A DNA stretch of 64,000 nt from Cardinalis cardinalis. Lineage: Eukaryota; Chordata; Aves; Passeriformes; Cardinalidae. The translations under genes and the position numbers were made by a program. The notes beneath the pieces were generated by a model that saw nothing but the letters and a program-made list of their open reading frames with translations, made no database searches and was not told the DNA's origin. Each line of letters starts with the position of its first letter. Within the stretch, counting starts at the first letter, position 1. The DNA lies in NCBI GenBank assembly GCA_014549065.1, contig JACDOX010000027.1:1743691-1807690 (forward strand), written 5' to 3'. Positions 40,976-50,590 of this stretch are shown here, piece by piece.

Positions 40976-42633
40976 CTGCTATGGACTCTGCCAGTTCCAT
41001 TATTTCTATTATTAGAAATAATTATTTATATTATTTTATTAACATTAATTTTATTTCTATTATCTCTATTTCCCTACTATTACTTCTCTTGTGGTTTTTT
41101 TTTTGTCCACACTTAATTTTAAACTGAGATTTGCAAGAAATTCTTTCAATGATGCTAAGATGCTTCTCATGGTGGTAACACCTCATCCACATTTCATTAT
41201 GAATCCATATGTGCTAGACTCACTTTCCCCTTCTCCCTGTGCATTATTCCACATCTATCATCAAATATGCTGGTTTATCAGCTAGTCACAAAATATGCTG
41301 AAAACTCTTGCAGAGATCGGCATCATCATTTTTTTACTTAATATACCCAGACCTATTTAAGCAACAGGACCACAGCAGTTGGAGTCCAGCATATTCAATA
41401 TAATTAGTCACTACTATCCCTAGCTGCCTGGCATTCTTCTCAGTCACCAGCAGTGGGTACCTACCACACCACGACCATGGAGATGGAGACAGTCAGCAGC
41501 TCAAGGAGCCCATAGGAAAGAGTGCTAGGCTTCTTATTTTATGTTGAAAATAAACTTCCAGCAGATGTGCTTACACCAGACGGGTTTGCCCATGGCAGAA
41601 CAAGACGTGGAAACCTGAACTCAGAAAGCCCCTTTGTGAAAGCCTTGCCTTGCAGACCAACAAGGGTCAGTGAGAGGGTTACAGGACACTGAGGCTGGGT
41701 GAGAGAGGGCCAGCAGTAGAACAGATGCATGGCTCCAAGACAAGCCCCCTTCCTAGGGACTCCCCTGTCAGCTCCAGGCTATTTTAAATTTAGAAACCTC
41801 CCAGCAGGAGAGCCACAAGCAGACAAAACTTTCCACTTCAAAGGGCTCCTGGAGTCTTCCAAGAATGGATGAAGGCTCCTGGGAATGAACTTTGGCTTCG
41901 AGGGTCATTTGGGCATTGAATAGAGAGATCTGTTGTAGGGGCTGAGAAAGAAGGAGGAAAAGAACTTCCTTAGCAGAGCTCAGCCATCCCTGTAGGGAAC
42001 GGAAAGAAGAACACAGAATCTTGCCTAGTCCAGCTTCTCTGAGAAGGGTGAATTAAAAAATACCCAACCAAACAGGAACATTTCTCTCAACTGCTAGAAA
42101 TTGGGGGGGTGGAGGGGGGAGAAGGAGGAAGAAAGGGAGGAGCAGGAAGTGGTAACTTATTTGGACTCCTGAAATGAAACTCCAGTACTCACAGGGTTTC
42201 ACAGCTCACCACTTGTTTTCACCTGGTCAAAAAAACTGAAACAACAATTCAGGCCAGGTTTTTGTGCTGTCTGTGGTTGCTCTTGGACACAACTTCAAAA
42301 TCCAACAAAAAGAAAGCTCTTTTATTTGCAACATTAGCCCTTTCNCTAGAGAAAAGCCAGTCTTCTTTGGTCTTTAAAGCAACCACTTAACAAGCTTTCT
42401 CATCCCAGAATCTCTCATCTCTCCCCCCTCTCTCCAATGCATATACACTTTTATAATGGGCTTTTGCATGAACTCTGCTGACTTTACTGAAGTTGATTGA
42501 ATATTTCAGAAACAATTTAGACATTCCTGCCAAACATAGCTCCCTGGAAACCCAGCAAGGCTCTTGTGGAAGGTCTGGGCTATTGCCTGCTCAGGTAGCG
42601 TCACTCTAGGATGCTGAGAAAGAAACATAACCA
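40976..42633. other. Intergenic; simple-sequence rich
   Basis: The part 40,988-41,105 is a TTA/TTTCTATTA-rich low-complexity stretch ending in a T run. A purine-rich tract (GGGGGGTGGAGGGGGG then GAAGGAGGAAG) lies at 42,102-42,152. The rest is unique and without a recognisable gene. Confidence 0.6.
42102..42152. repeat. Purine-rich tract
   Basis: Almost pure G/A on the plus strand, with G7 and G6 blocks then GAAGGAGGAAGAAAGGGAGG. Such tracts can adopt triplex or G-quadruplex forms. It lies about 2.4 kb beyond the likely FOXO1 end. Confidence 0.8.
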
Positions 42634-42930
42634 TAGAATCATAGAATCATTTTGGTTGGAAAAGAGCTTTATGATCATCTAGCCCAACCATTAACTCAGC
42701 TCTGCCAAGTCCACCACTAAACCATGTCCCTAAGTGACTCATCTACATGGCTTTTTAAATACCTCCAGGGATGGTGATTCAACCACTTCCCTGGACAGCC
42801 TGTTCCAATGTTTGACAACCTTATGGTGAAGAAATTTTTCCTAATATCCAAACTAAATCTCCCCTGGGGCAACTTGAGGCCATTTCCTCTTTTTTCTTGT
42901 TACTTAGGAGAAGAGACCAACACTCAACTC
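42634..42930 (-). repeat. CR1 LINE 3' end
   Basis: The plus strand starts CATAGAATCATAGAATCATT followed by TTGGTTGGAAAAGAGC, the reverse complement of the tandem ATTCTATG tail. It continues through the typical CAGCCTGTTCCAATG and GAAGAAATTTTTCCTAAT segments, and recognisable similarity ends near 42,930. The copy is 5'-truncated and non-coding. Confidence 0.9.
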
Positions 42931-44586
42931 ATCTTTCTTGGAAAAGCCCCTTCGTTTAAGGATGGCATGAGCAACCGAAGATGACCAGACAGGAAGGATG
43001 TAAAATGTTGAGGTTCCAAGTTATGAATGAGCTCTTTGTCTGATTCTTCCCTCCACAGCCCTATTATACCCATCAGAAGCTTCCTGCAATGCTCTTCCAG
43101 TGGTACGGCACGAAGCCCTAATCCCTTTTCCCATCATCTCAGCGATAAACATCCCCACAAGAAGNTTAATTGCAAAAAATACATGCAAAATTTCTGCATG
43201 CCCCAGGGTTCAACAGCATGTAGAAGAACATAAGGTAAGATGGGGCGCTGCCTCCTCATTTTAGCTATCATTTTGGCACATGCCAGAACATTACCCCAAG
43301 CAAAACATAATCAGGTAATGAACAGGGATTTGCATGCAATTCCAGCANTGGGCATGACCACAGGCACTGATCACTGCAAGTTATTCCTTCCAAGGATCTT
43401 CAAAAATCCCATCTTTGCACACCAGCTGCACAATAAATGGCTGCAAGACCTACTGTCATTTGTAGTTTTAACTGGATTATCAACTGAGGTGACATAGTAG
43501 TTGANGTTTCTACACAAAAACATGTTTATTACAATGATGTAGAACTGACTCAGAGCACAAAGATGCTTTGAGGTTTTCCTGCTTGATCAGCAGATTCAAA
43601 TCCCTTGTTGCCAGATTGGCATAAATTGCTAGCCAGTCCCTTCCCAAGAGACAAGCTTTGACTATCTCTCCTGACAACAGTAACTAGTCATGTACCAATT
43701 AGATGTGCATCCTTTCCAAAAACAGCGTCATGAACACCCAAACAGAGTATCTTTGGATCTTACAACCCTCTCATTCCAGAAGTCAAGCTTTTGAAAATGT
43801 CAAGGAAGATATCCTCAGCTTCCCCTAACATGCAAAAACCCTTCCAAAATGTACACTGAAGGAAAAAGGTTGAAGTTAAAATGAAGATGGAACTGCAAAG
43901 TACAAGCAGAAGTTATTCTTTAGCTATCTTTAAATATTTCTATTTTTACACGCAATTAGTTTTTTCATGTTCTTTACGTCTACCTCTGCTCATTTTTAGA
44001 CCAAACAGCCAGCAATTTTTTTTTGCCAGCACTTCACTTAGAGCCTGCTCTCTGCCACCCCTTCCCTCCCCACCTGCAGGCAAGCAGGGATCTGGGCCTC
44101 ACAAGACAACTGTGGNGTGGGTGTTATTGGCTGTCTGTTTTGGCAGCCTCTCATCCTTTCTTCCAGTTCTGTTTTGAAACACAATCTAAATTAAAAAAAA
44201 AAAATTTGAAAAAAAAAATTAGACATTCCTGCTTTCCCTACTCACTCGCATCAGCAGCGCTCCCATCACCACAGCCTAAAGCATGGCTGCAAAAGGAGCA
44301 GCACCAGGAAGCCCTGGCAAATGTTCAGCAAGGAAAAAACTTACTCTGAGAAAAGGTACAGACTTCTGGAGGGGCAGAGGCACAAATCAGGGGAAAGAGG
44401 ACCAAGAGGATTTGGGCCCGCTCTCTTCCACATTTAANAGCATTAGGTTCTAACATGTAATTTGGACTAAAAGACTAATTCNTTCCTGTGGTTTGATGGA
44501 TGTTAACATCCCCTTTTTTTATTACTCTTTAATAATGTGTTACATAACATTCTGATACACTAATTACCATCTCATGTCATAGCAAT
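42931..44586. other. Region immediately downstream of FOXO1
   Basis: I see no gene here. Two A runs separated by a short TTTG segment occur at 44,191-44,218. Transcription that overshoots the FOXO1 polyadenylation site would end here. A weak ATTAAA on the minus strand lies at 44,533-44,528. Confidence 0.5.
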
Positions 44587-44592
44587 TTTATT
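44587..44592 (-). terminator. Candidate distal polyadenylation signal of FOXO1
   Basis: On the minus strand this reads AAGCTCTTAATAAAATTGC, a canonical AATAAA hexamer and the first one past the last block with clear human 3'UTR homology (about 45,180). Weaker variants are TATAAA near 44,908-44,903 and ATTAAA near 44,533-44,528. Internal AATAAA copies exist at about 47,103-47,098 and 48,017-48,012 and could give shorter isoforms. Confidence 0.45.
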
Positions 44593-45203
44593 AAGAGCTT
44601 ATACTTACAAATACCCACTCTGAAACGATTTCAGGACTTTTTGCCATTTTCTCTGAACTACACTTGTTGAAGCACTGGCACTGCTCCGTGCACCTTCCAG
44701 TAACAACACACCTCTACAACAAAGCCGTCTCCTGAGCCCCGGGAGCCAGGCATGGATTCTTCTTGCGTTTAGTCTCAAAGACTTGTAAACAAGTTACTTT
44801 TAGCACACTAGGTTGTGATTAAACACTGGTAACTCAGCCCTATTAGGTTCCTGTACCTGCTACAGTTCCAAATCCAGAAGCAATGCGAAGAGAGAAAAAT
44901 TCCTTTATACCAAGTAATGGAAAATTTGTTAACTATTCTGCAGTTAGTGTTTGCTCATTAATATGTTATCATCTCACCAGGCAAGACTTGGTACCATGAG
45001 GTATTTTTCTGTATAAAATTGCTAATGCCATCGGGATTGTCCAAATGGGATCATCATCATTAAAAAGATTACACGGTGAGGAAAGTCATTACGACAACAT
45101 CTCAGTAGAAGGATTACTAATCACAAGTAGAATCCTGGTACAAATCTCATTCTCTGTATACAAGAAAGGACACAAAATCTTTTAAACATAATTTATATAC
45201 ATT

Positions 45204-45211
45204 TATGGCTT
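45204..45211 (-). promoter_or_regulatory. miR-135 seed match near the distal 3'UTR
   Basis: AAGCCATA in mRNA sense is an 8-mer match to miR-135a/b, embedded in GTATAAAGCCATAAATGTA, which is also present near the end of the human 3'UTR as I recall it. Confidence 0.55.
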
Positions 45212-45495
45212 TATACAACAAACTGTCAGGGATTGTTCTCATGTGTCTGTAGAAGTACATCAGGCACTTTTTCTGAAAATATCCACGTATGAATTTTAAT
45301 TTTGCAATGTGACTAAGAGCAGTGAAGCGTTGAAGAGCTGTCACGCCACTCGCAAATAGAACTAGCAGTATGTACATGCCAATCTCTCAGATATTGCTGG
45401 TTTGTGGAACACCTTCAAAAAAGAGGCCAGTTTTCATGTTGAATAATTTGCTTTTTGCTTGCATAAACCATGCTGCATCTTATATTACGATTACC

Positions 45496-45521
45496 AAAAT
45501 AATAATAATAATAATAATAAT
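45496..45521. repeat. AAT trinucleotide microsatellite in FOXO1 3'UTR
   Basis: About eight AAT units on the plus strand (ATT in the mRNA), within the distal 3'UTR. The human counterpart as I recall it does not have this tract. Confidence 0.9.
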
Positions 45522-45746
45522 GAGAATACCTTATTTAAAATCAGTCATAAATTAAGAATCCTAGCAATTTCATAATGAAAATAGGAATTTCAAATCAGTA
45601 AAAAAATAAAAAAGTACTAACATACATCCAGTGGTTTAACAAGTGCAAATTTTATACTGTTTTATAATTGGTCCAATTTTAACTTCTCAGGGACGCTCTG
45701 TTGACCTAAGCCAATAATAAGCAATATGATTTTTGCTTATAAGTGT

Positions 45747-45762
45747 AGGCAAACTGTCAGTT
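45747..45762 (-). promoter_or_regulatory. miR-223 target site with extended context
   Basis: The mRNA-sense AACTGACA (45,762-45,755) is an 8-mer miR-223 seed match. It lies in a block that also exists in the human 3'UTR as I recall it (TTTGACAAACTGACA in human, TTTGATAAACTGACA here). miR-223 repression of FOXO1 has been reported in mammals. Confidence 0.6.
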
Positions 45763-46087
45763 TATCAAAGCAGAGCTTTCCAATTAATGCATCTACTACC
45801 TAAACATATATCATATAGCTATATTATGGAAACAATACATCTTTATATTTAAAATATCTCAACAGCTCTATAATACAATAAACTTTTAATAACAGTACAA
45901 ACCAGAGAAAAGTCAAAAACAAGGCTGCATAGGTAAGATCATCTGCACAATTCACAAACCAATCATTTACAACAATTCTGACAAACTAAGTTACTCCAGA
46001 AACTTGGTACTTTTACTGANAAAGGATTTATAACTAGAGGTCACATAATGTTTGTTTTCAAGGCAGACAACATGCTCCTTCACCAAC

Positions 46088-46132
46088 TTCACAGTATTCC
46101 AGAATTACAATTGCAAAACATTAGAATGGCAC
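46088..46132 (-). promoter_or_regulatory. miR-27 and second miR-183 seed matches
   Basis: ACTGTGAA (46,095-46,088) is an 8-mer match to miR-27a/b. GTGCCAT (46,132-46,126) is a 7-mer match to miR-183. miR-27a is a reported FOXO1 regulator in mammals; whether this exact site is orthologous is not known to me. Confidence 0.45.
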
Positions 46133-46133
46133 C

Positions 46134-46239
46134 ACAAAAAACCCACCCAAAAACAGAACTAAAAAAACCCAAACAAATGAACAAAACACCCCCCCTAAAA
46201 ATAAAAAAAACTTAAAAAAAATAAATAAAAAAAAAAAGC
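46134..46239. repeat. A-rich (T-rich in mRNA) low-complexity stretch of 3'UTR
   Basis: A runs are broken by CCC blocks and AATAAATAAA words on the plus strand. The mRNA is therefore U-rich here, a possible site for U-rich-binding proteins, but it is more likely simple-sequence drift. Confidence 0.75.
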
Positions 46240-46719
46240 CAATTAGACCATGCAGCCCAAATCTCTGATTACCTACAACCGTTTCCTCGCAATAATTAAA
46301 AGAGCTTTCTACAGACTGTTGTAAGGTAAGGCTACATTTATGTTATTCATAGGTATAAAAGGAAAGGAATAAAATAGCTGTTTACAGGAAGTTATACAGT
46401 AGCAGTAAAAAATAAACAGGAGGTATATTGTTAAATGTAGCATGTTCAGCTGCATCCCCATGGAGCATAGCATTGATTACTGCTTTCTTTACATGCAGAG
46501 GTGGATTTTATGACAACTTTGGCCGATGTGTATCAGTGCCTAATTGGGAGCAAACATTTTTGCACATGCAGCAGACAGAATAATCTTCAGAAACCCCTGT
46601 ATGAACCCTCCACTTGCTCCACTCTCAGGATTTACTACCATGTTTCAGAGACTACGCGTTTGATGGTGAAGATGCTACTGGAGATATTTGCCTGTAAAAG
46701 CAGGTGGCTTCATTCAGGC

Positions 46720-46727
46720 TTTGGCAC
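46720..46727 (-). promoter_or_regulatory. Second miR-96 seed match
   Basis: GTGCCAAA in mRNA sense is an 8-mer miR-96 site about 1.8 kb downstream of the first one. I cannot say whether this copy is conserved in human. Confidence 0.45.
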
Positions 46728-48547
46728 TAAAACCATTTGATTTTGCTCAAAACAAGTTCAAAGACCAATTTCACGCCAGGGAAGATCCTGTATCACATCA
46801 GCCTCTGGAACTGCCTGACAACCGTACAGAATATCTAAAAAAGTAGGACCAGCTGTAATTAGTAGTGATTTAAGCCCAACAGGGAGCTAAATGCTAGCAC
46901 ATCAATAAATACATTGCAGAGCCTTAGGAAAGTCATAACAGGATCATTAAATATATGGCTTGTTACTAAACTTCATTTACTTGGCACGTCCTGTTTCCTT
47001 CTCCACCATACACCATCACTACAGGGAAGATGAGTTTCAATTAGGACGCTTTCTGGTTGTGAGCCGTTTACACAAAAGAAAAATCAGTGTAAAAATATTT
47101 ATTTCTCCCCTTATTCATAACAGCCAGCCCTAGCCAAAAAACCCCAAACTGTTAATTCTGTCAGCACATTAAAAAAAAAACTCCAAGGATTTCTGTAACG
47201 CAAATGTTGTGTAGCAACCAGTGAAAAGACAGGGGAGGCCTCTTATTCACACATCCATGAAAACTGCATCATGCAATTACAAAAAATCAGAAATCGATTC
47301 TTCTAAGACCTAGTCCTAAAAAAGCTCAGGTAGCTGTCAGTGTGCTTACTCCAGCAAGACCAGGTTTTTCCACAGAAACAAGATCTCTGTTATTAATGCT
47401 CTCCCCTATCCTAAACCTCATGCATTTGTATAACTTTGCCACTTACTTTATCTTTCTTTTTGAAAAAAAGTAATTTTTTGTCCTTCAATAAGGTCAAAGT
47501 TTTAGCCTCCCACTCAAAAGTAGCGTTTTTGCCTCTTCATATCTACTGCTTTACAACAGAAACACTGATGAACCCTACAATAATGCTAATTAAGACAAAT
47601 GACAATTTTGTCCTTAATTTTACTACAATTACAAATTTTCCGCAAAAGGTCCTGCTCTTGAATGCACAAACATTATGAGACCTCCATGAAATAAATATAA
47701 ATGTGAAGCATTGTACAAGCATCTTAACAATGAATACTTAACACTTCATGGTAGTTAAAATGGTAATAGAAGCAGATGACATTTCTAAAAAGGCATATAT
47801 AAAACTGATTAAATATTTCTAAACATAAAGTTGTCTATATTTATACATCACACAACAAAAAAAGGGACAGAAATGTTTTGTATTCAAGATCCTTATTAAG
47901 TTTTTCTGTTATNAGCACTCCCAAGTGCTAGGGAAATTTATAAAAACATGTACTTAATCCAGTTAAAATACTGTACAAAATGAAGAGGTTATGAATGCTG
48001 CCAGATCTCAGATTTATTTTTTTTAAAGTTGCCTATGTAACAAAAGTAGATTTTAATTATAAGAAAAATAACTTGGAAAGTATTCCAAAAATTATCTTAA
48101 GCCCAACAATAAAGTGATTAATCTGACAATGAAATCCAGATATATTCTTGCATAAATTTACACAAATACAGGTAAATTATCAAATGGCATTTAACCACTA
48201 CTGGTTGCTTTGAATAGTCAGTGAATTTAGTAGGATCATATTTAACAGGCTATTCTATTCCCATATGAAATGTGTGGCAATTTTGAGTAAAATAAAGCAG
48301 TTCGTACTGCTGCAAGGCAAGTCCACAGTTATCTCAATTCATCAAAACACAGGTAACATCAACGAAGGTTAAACTTACTTAGGGCATGAGATCATCACAG
48401 TATTCTTACAAAAGTTTATAAACTTTTCTTAGACCGAAACAGATAGTCTTAAAAAACAATTCTTCTTCTACAGATCATACTGTACAAAACCGAAAGCACA
48501 ACATGATGTAAGTAAGAGTCTTTGCTGTGATTATATGGTGTAGTGAA

Positions 48548-48583
48548 TTTGGCACTTCAGAGTAACGAAATTTCCAATGGCAC
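48548..48583 (-). promoter_or_regulatory. Paired miR-96 and miR-183 target sites in FOXO1 3'UTR
   Basis: The mRNA-sense sequence has GTGCCAAA at 48,555-48,548, an 8-mer match to the miR-96 seed, and GTGCCAT at 48,583-48,577, a 7-mer match to miR-183. The same two matches occur in the corresponding human segment as I recall it. miR-183, miR-96 and miR-182 come from one cluster, and members are reported regulators of FOXO1. Confidence 0.7.
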
Positions 48584-48827
48584 AGTTCTTATCTACAGCA
48601 GCACATAACCTGCAAACCTTGGGCAAACATCCTGTACAGGAAAATACTCTCTCTGTTGCCAACTCTGACGAAAGGAAGGCAAAAGGAAAAAAAAAAACAA
48701 AACACCAAAAAAAGTTAGTGCATGCGCACAGCTTTGTCAAGAAAATTAAAAAGAAAGGTGAAGGACATCTTTGTACTGCTTTTCTCAGTTCCTGCTGTCA
48801 GACAAGTCTGGAGAATTTAATCATAGC

Positions 48828-49214
48828 CTAGGAAGAAAGAAAAAACAACAAAAAAGAACAAATTAACATTCACAACAGATGAATAAATCTATTAAAATAT
48901 GCTCAAGCTAGGTTTAAGATATTTAAATGGGGAAAAAAAATATTCATTCCTGGCTAGTAACCAGCAAGTTTTTTTTGTTTAGAACATCGATGACAAAACA
49001 TTAGTGCTCCACATGAAGAGAAGTTGGTACTTGACAGTCCTAATGCACCAGTGCAAACCTGACTCTCAAACTAACAAAGGACTGGAAAGTGACTGACTGT
49101 TACTGAGGGAGTTCACATGCCAACACAGAAGAACTCCCAGATTTTAAGCATCTTGACATTTCTTTCTTTTCCCTTTAGCTGTTTTGCAGATTTATTATGA
49201 AAAGCACAGCTTAC
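48828..49214 (-). other. FOXO1: FOXO1 intron 2 (within the 3'UTR), 387 bp
   Basis: The boundaries are GTAAGC at the 5' end and a long pyrimidine tract ending TTTCTTCCTAG at the 3' end. The sequence before it (exon 2) is coding and the sequence after it aligns with human FOXO1 exon 3, so both ends are fixed by homology as well as consensus. I see nothing else inside it. Confidence 0.88.
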
Positions 49215-49227
49215 CTCCTACTACATC
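49215..49227 (-). other. FOXO1: Short 3'UTR tail of FOXO1 exon 2 with splice donor
   Basis: After the TAG stop only 13 nt of exon remain before a strong donor, GAG then GTAAGC (GT at 49,214-49,213). The stop is therefore well within 50 nt of the last exon junction, so the 3'UTR intron should not trigger nonsense-mediated decay. Human FOXO1 also has its last intron just after the stop codon. Confidence 0.88.
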
Positions 49228-50565
49228 CTAGCCTGACACCCAACTGTGTGTGGTTGTCTTTACGCTGTGCTGAAAACTTTGGTTAGGCAATACACTGTCA
49301 AAGTTAAAATCTAATGTTTCTCCATCCATAAGGTCATTACGGATAATCGACTCCATGTCACAGTCCAACCGTTCAATTAACATGTCATCTAAGTCACTGG
49401 GAAGCTTCTCCTGGTGGAGGGAAACAATTCCCACCCTCCCGTAGCCATTGCAACTGTTAACAGGGGCATACGGATTCATGGCATTCATCTGCATCGGGTG
49501 ACTCATAGGCACTTGTAGCGAAGTCTTCACTGTCGACAGGCGGCTTAGCCCCGACGTGTGTGACATGGTGTTCACTGTGTGTGACAAGGCACGGCCATTG
49601 ACTGCTGGCTGGTTATGTCCCTGGTGAGGGCGGGCGTTGGGGTTCATCATTTTGTTGTGGGGCGGCTGGCTGCCGTAGTTGGGCACCACCGAGTTGGCAA
49701 CCATCAGCACGCTTTGGCCCAGCGCCCTGCCGCCAGCCTGGGAAACACCAGTGTCCACCGATGCCAGGATATCGTTGTGCGGCGGAGAGTCAGAGGTCAG
49801 TAACTCCTTCAGAAGTCCCGCAGGACAGTTGTATTGGCTCATCGATCCNTAGCTTGACTTACTGTCTTGAAGAGTCTGCATAGGAATCTGGGACAAGGAG
49901 CTCATGCTAGCTTGAGCGTAAGTGAATTTCCTGTAGTCAGGATTTGGTGAACCTATACTTGTGGTCGAGGATGCAAATGAGTAACCTGGTGTTTGCTGCA
50001 TCAGGGTGGCAGATGAAGACTGGGTTGACACAGTCATTGATGTATTAGGTGATAAGAGATTGAGATTATCCAAAAGATTTTCCATGTTCTCAGAATTACT
50101 CATCTCTGAAAGGCTTGGTAGAGTAGAAGTCATTTTGGTGGTTGATGATGGGTATACCATGGAGTGCACATCCCCATCTCCAAGGTCATCTTGCTCTGGC
50201 AAAATAGGAGAAAGTCTTCCACTAATTGTGCTAGCATTAGAGCTCGTTCTAGGTCGAAATGTACTCCAGTTATCAAAGTCATCGTTACTGTGAGAGCTGG
50301 GACTTGCAGGCCACTTTGAGAACTGTGATCCAGGGCTGTCACCATTTCCCTCTTGACCAGACTGAAGGGATGCTTTTTTCTTGGCAGCTCTGCCTCTGCT
50401 TTTGGCAAACTTGCTGTTGTTATCCATGGACGCTGCTCGCCTCCTAGGAGATTTGCCACTCTTCCCTCCTTCAGGATTGAGCATCCACCAGGAACTCTTT
50501 CCTGTTCCTTCATTCTGCACTCTGATGAACTTGCTGTGCAGAGACAGGTTGTGACGGATTGAATT
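49228..50565 (-). CDS. FOXO1: FOXO1 exon 2: C-terminal 445 residues of forkhead transcription factor O1
   Basis: FOXO1 is a nuclear transcription factor repressed by insulin/AKT signalling; it controls gluconeogenic, stress-response, cell-cycle and apoptosis genes. The exon begins phase 0 with NSIRHNLSLH, the DNA-recognition helix of the forkhead domain, directly after a good acceptor. It runs 445 codons to TAG, the same length as human residues 211-655. In exon numbering (add 210 for human) I see the second AKT site RRRAAS at 41-46 (S256) next to the basic nuclear-localisation segment and its AKKK run, and the third AKT site RPRTSS at 104-109 (S319). The CK1/DYRK1A serines follow (S322, S325, S329), then a leucine-rich export segment MENLLDNLNLL at 161-171, LKELL (an LxxLL motif) at 252-256, and the acidic activation region LPSDLDDMLIERLD onward, ending HSWVSG. 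Codon 239 contains an N (TAN), Tyr in human. No frameshift or premature stop is otherwise seen. FOXO3 and FOXO4 are excluded by the C-terminus. The N-terminal half of the protein lies outside the window. Confidence 0.97.
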   Translation of the reverse strand, partial: NSIRHNLSLHSKFIRVQNEGTGKSSWWMLNPEGGKSGKSPRRRAASMDNNSKFAKSRGRAAKKKASLQSGQEGNGDSPGSQFSKWPASPSSHSNDDFDNWSTFRPRTSSNASTISGRLSPILPEQDDLGDGDVHSMVYPSSTTKMTSTLPSLSEMSNSENMENLLDNLNLLSPNTSMTVSTQSSSATLMQQTPGYSFASSTTSIGSPNPDYRKFTYAQASMSSLSQIPMQTLQDSKSSXGSMSQYNCPAGLLKELLTSDSPPHNDILASVDTGVSQAGGRALGQSVLMVANSVVPNYGSQPPHNKMMNPNARPHQGHNQPAVNGRALSHTVNTMSHTSGLSRLSTVKTSLQVPMSHPMQMNAMNPYAPVNSCNGYGRVGIVSLHQEKLPSDLDDMLIERLDCDMESIIRNDLMDGETLDFNFDSVLPNQSFQHSVKTTTHSWVSG

Positions 50566-50590
50566 CTGAAAAACAGAATAGCATGTAAGA
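50566..50590 (-). other. FOXO1: Splice acceptor of FOXO1 intron 1
   Basis: Read on the minus strand, a pyrimidine-rich stretch ending TGTTTTTCAG lies directly before AATTCAATCCGTCAC (N-S-I-R-H). The AG is at 50,567-50,566. The boundary falls just before the asparagine of the recognition helix. From established knowledge, this is where human FOXO1 exon 2 starts and where PAX3/PAX7-FOXO1 fusion transcripts join. The frame stays open upstream into the intron for 34 codons, but that extension has no homology. Confidence 0.95.

Larger units (their letters stand above)
44587..48827 (-). other. FOXO1: FOXO1 exon 3: long 3' untranslated region
   Basis: This stretch lies downstream of the intron-2 acceptor and has no reading frame of note. 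Several blocks match the human FOXO1 3'UTR as I remember it. The start block (about 48,760-48,815) holds the TGTCTGACAGCAGGAACTGA segment. A second block (about 48,540-48,660) includes CCTGTACAGGATGTTTGCCC and the sequence around GAAGTGCCAAA. A third (about 45,750-45,900) reads TATTTTAAATATAAAGATGT followed by ATTGTTTC. The last (about 45,180-45,270) contains GTATAAAGCCATAAATGTA. The 3' limit is uncertain. Recognisable homology stops near 45,100, and the first canonical AATAAA beyond that is at 44,592-44,587, which I used as the outer bound. It is AT-rich, with many ATTTA pentamers that could affect mRNA stability. Confidence 0.85.

Noticed and set aside
49615..50562. Several open frames on the plus strand across the FOXO1 exon
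   Set aside because: They are antisense shadows of the coding exon, without homology of their own.
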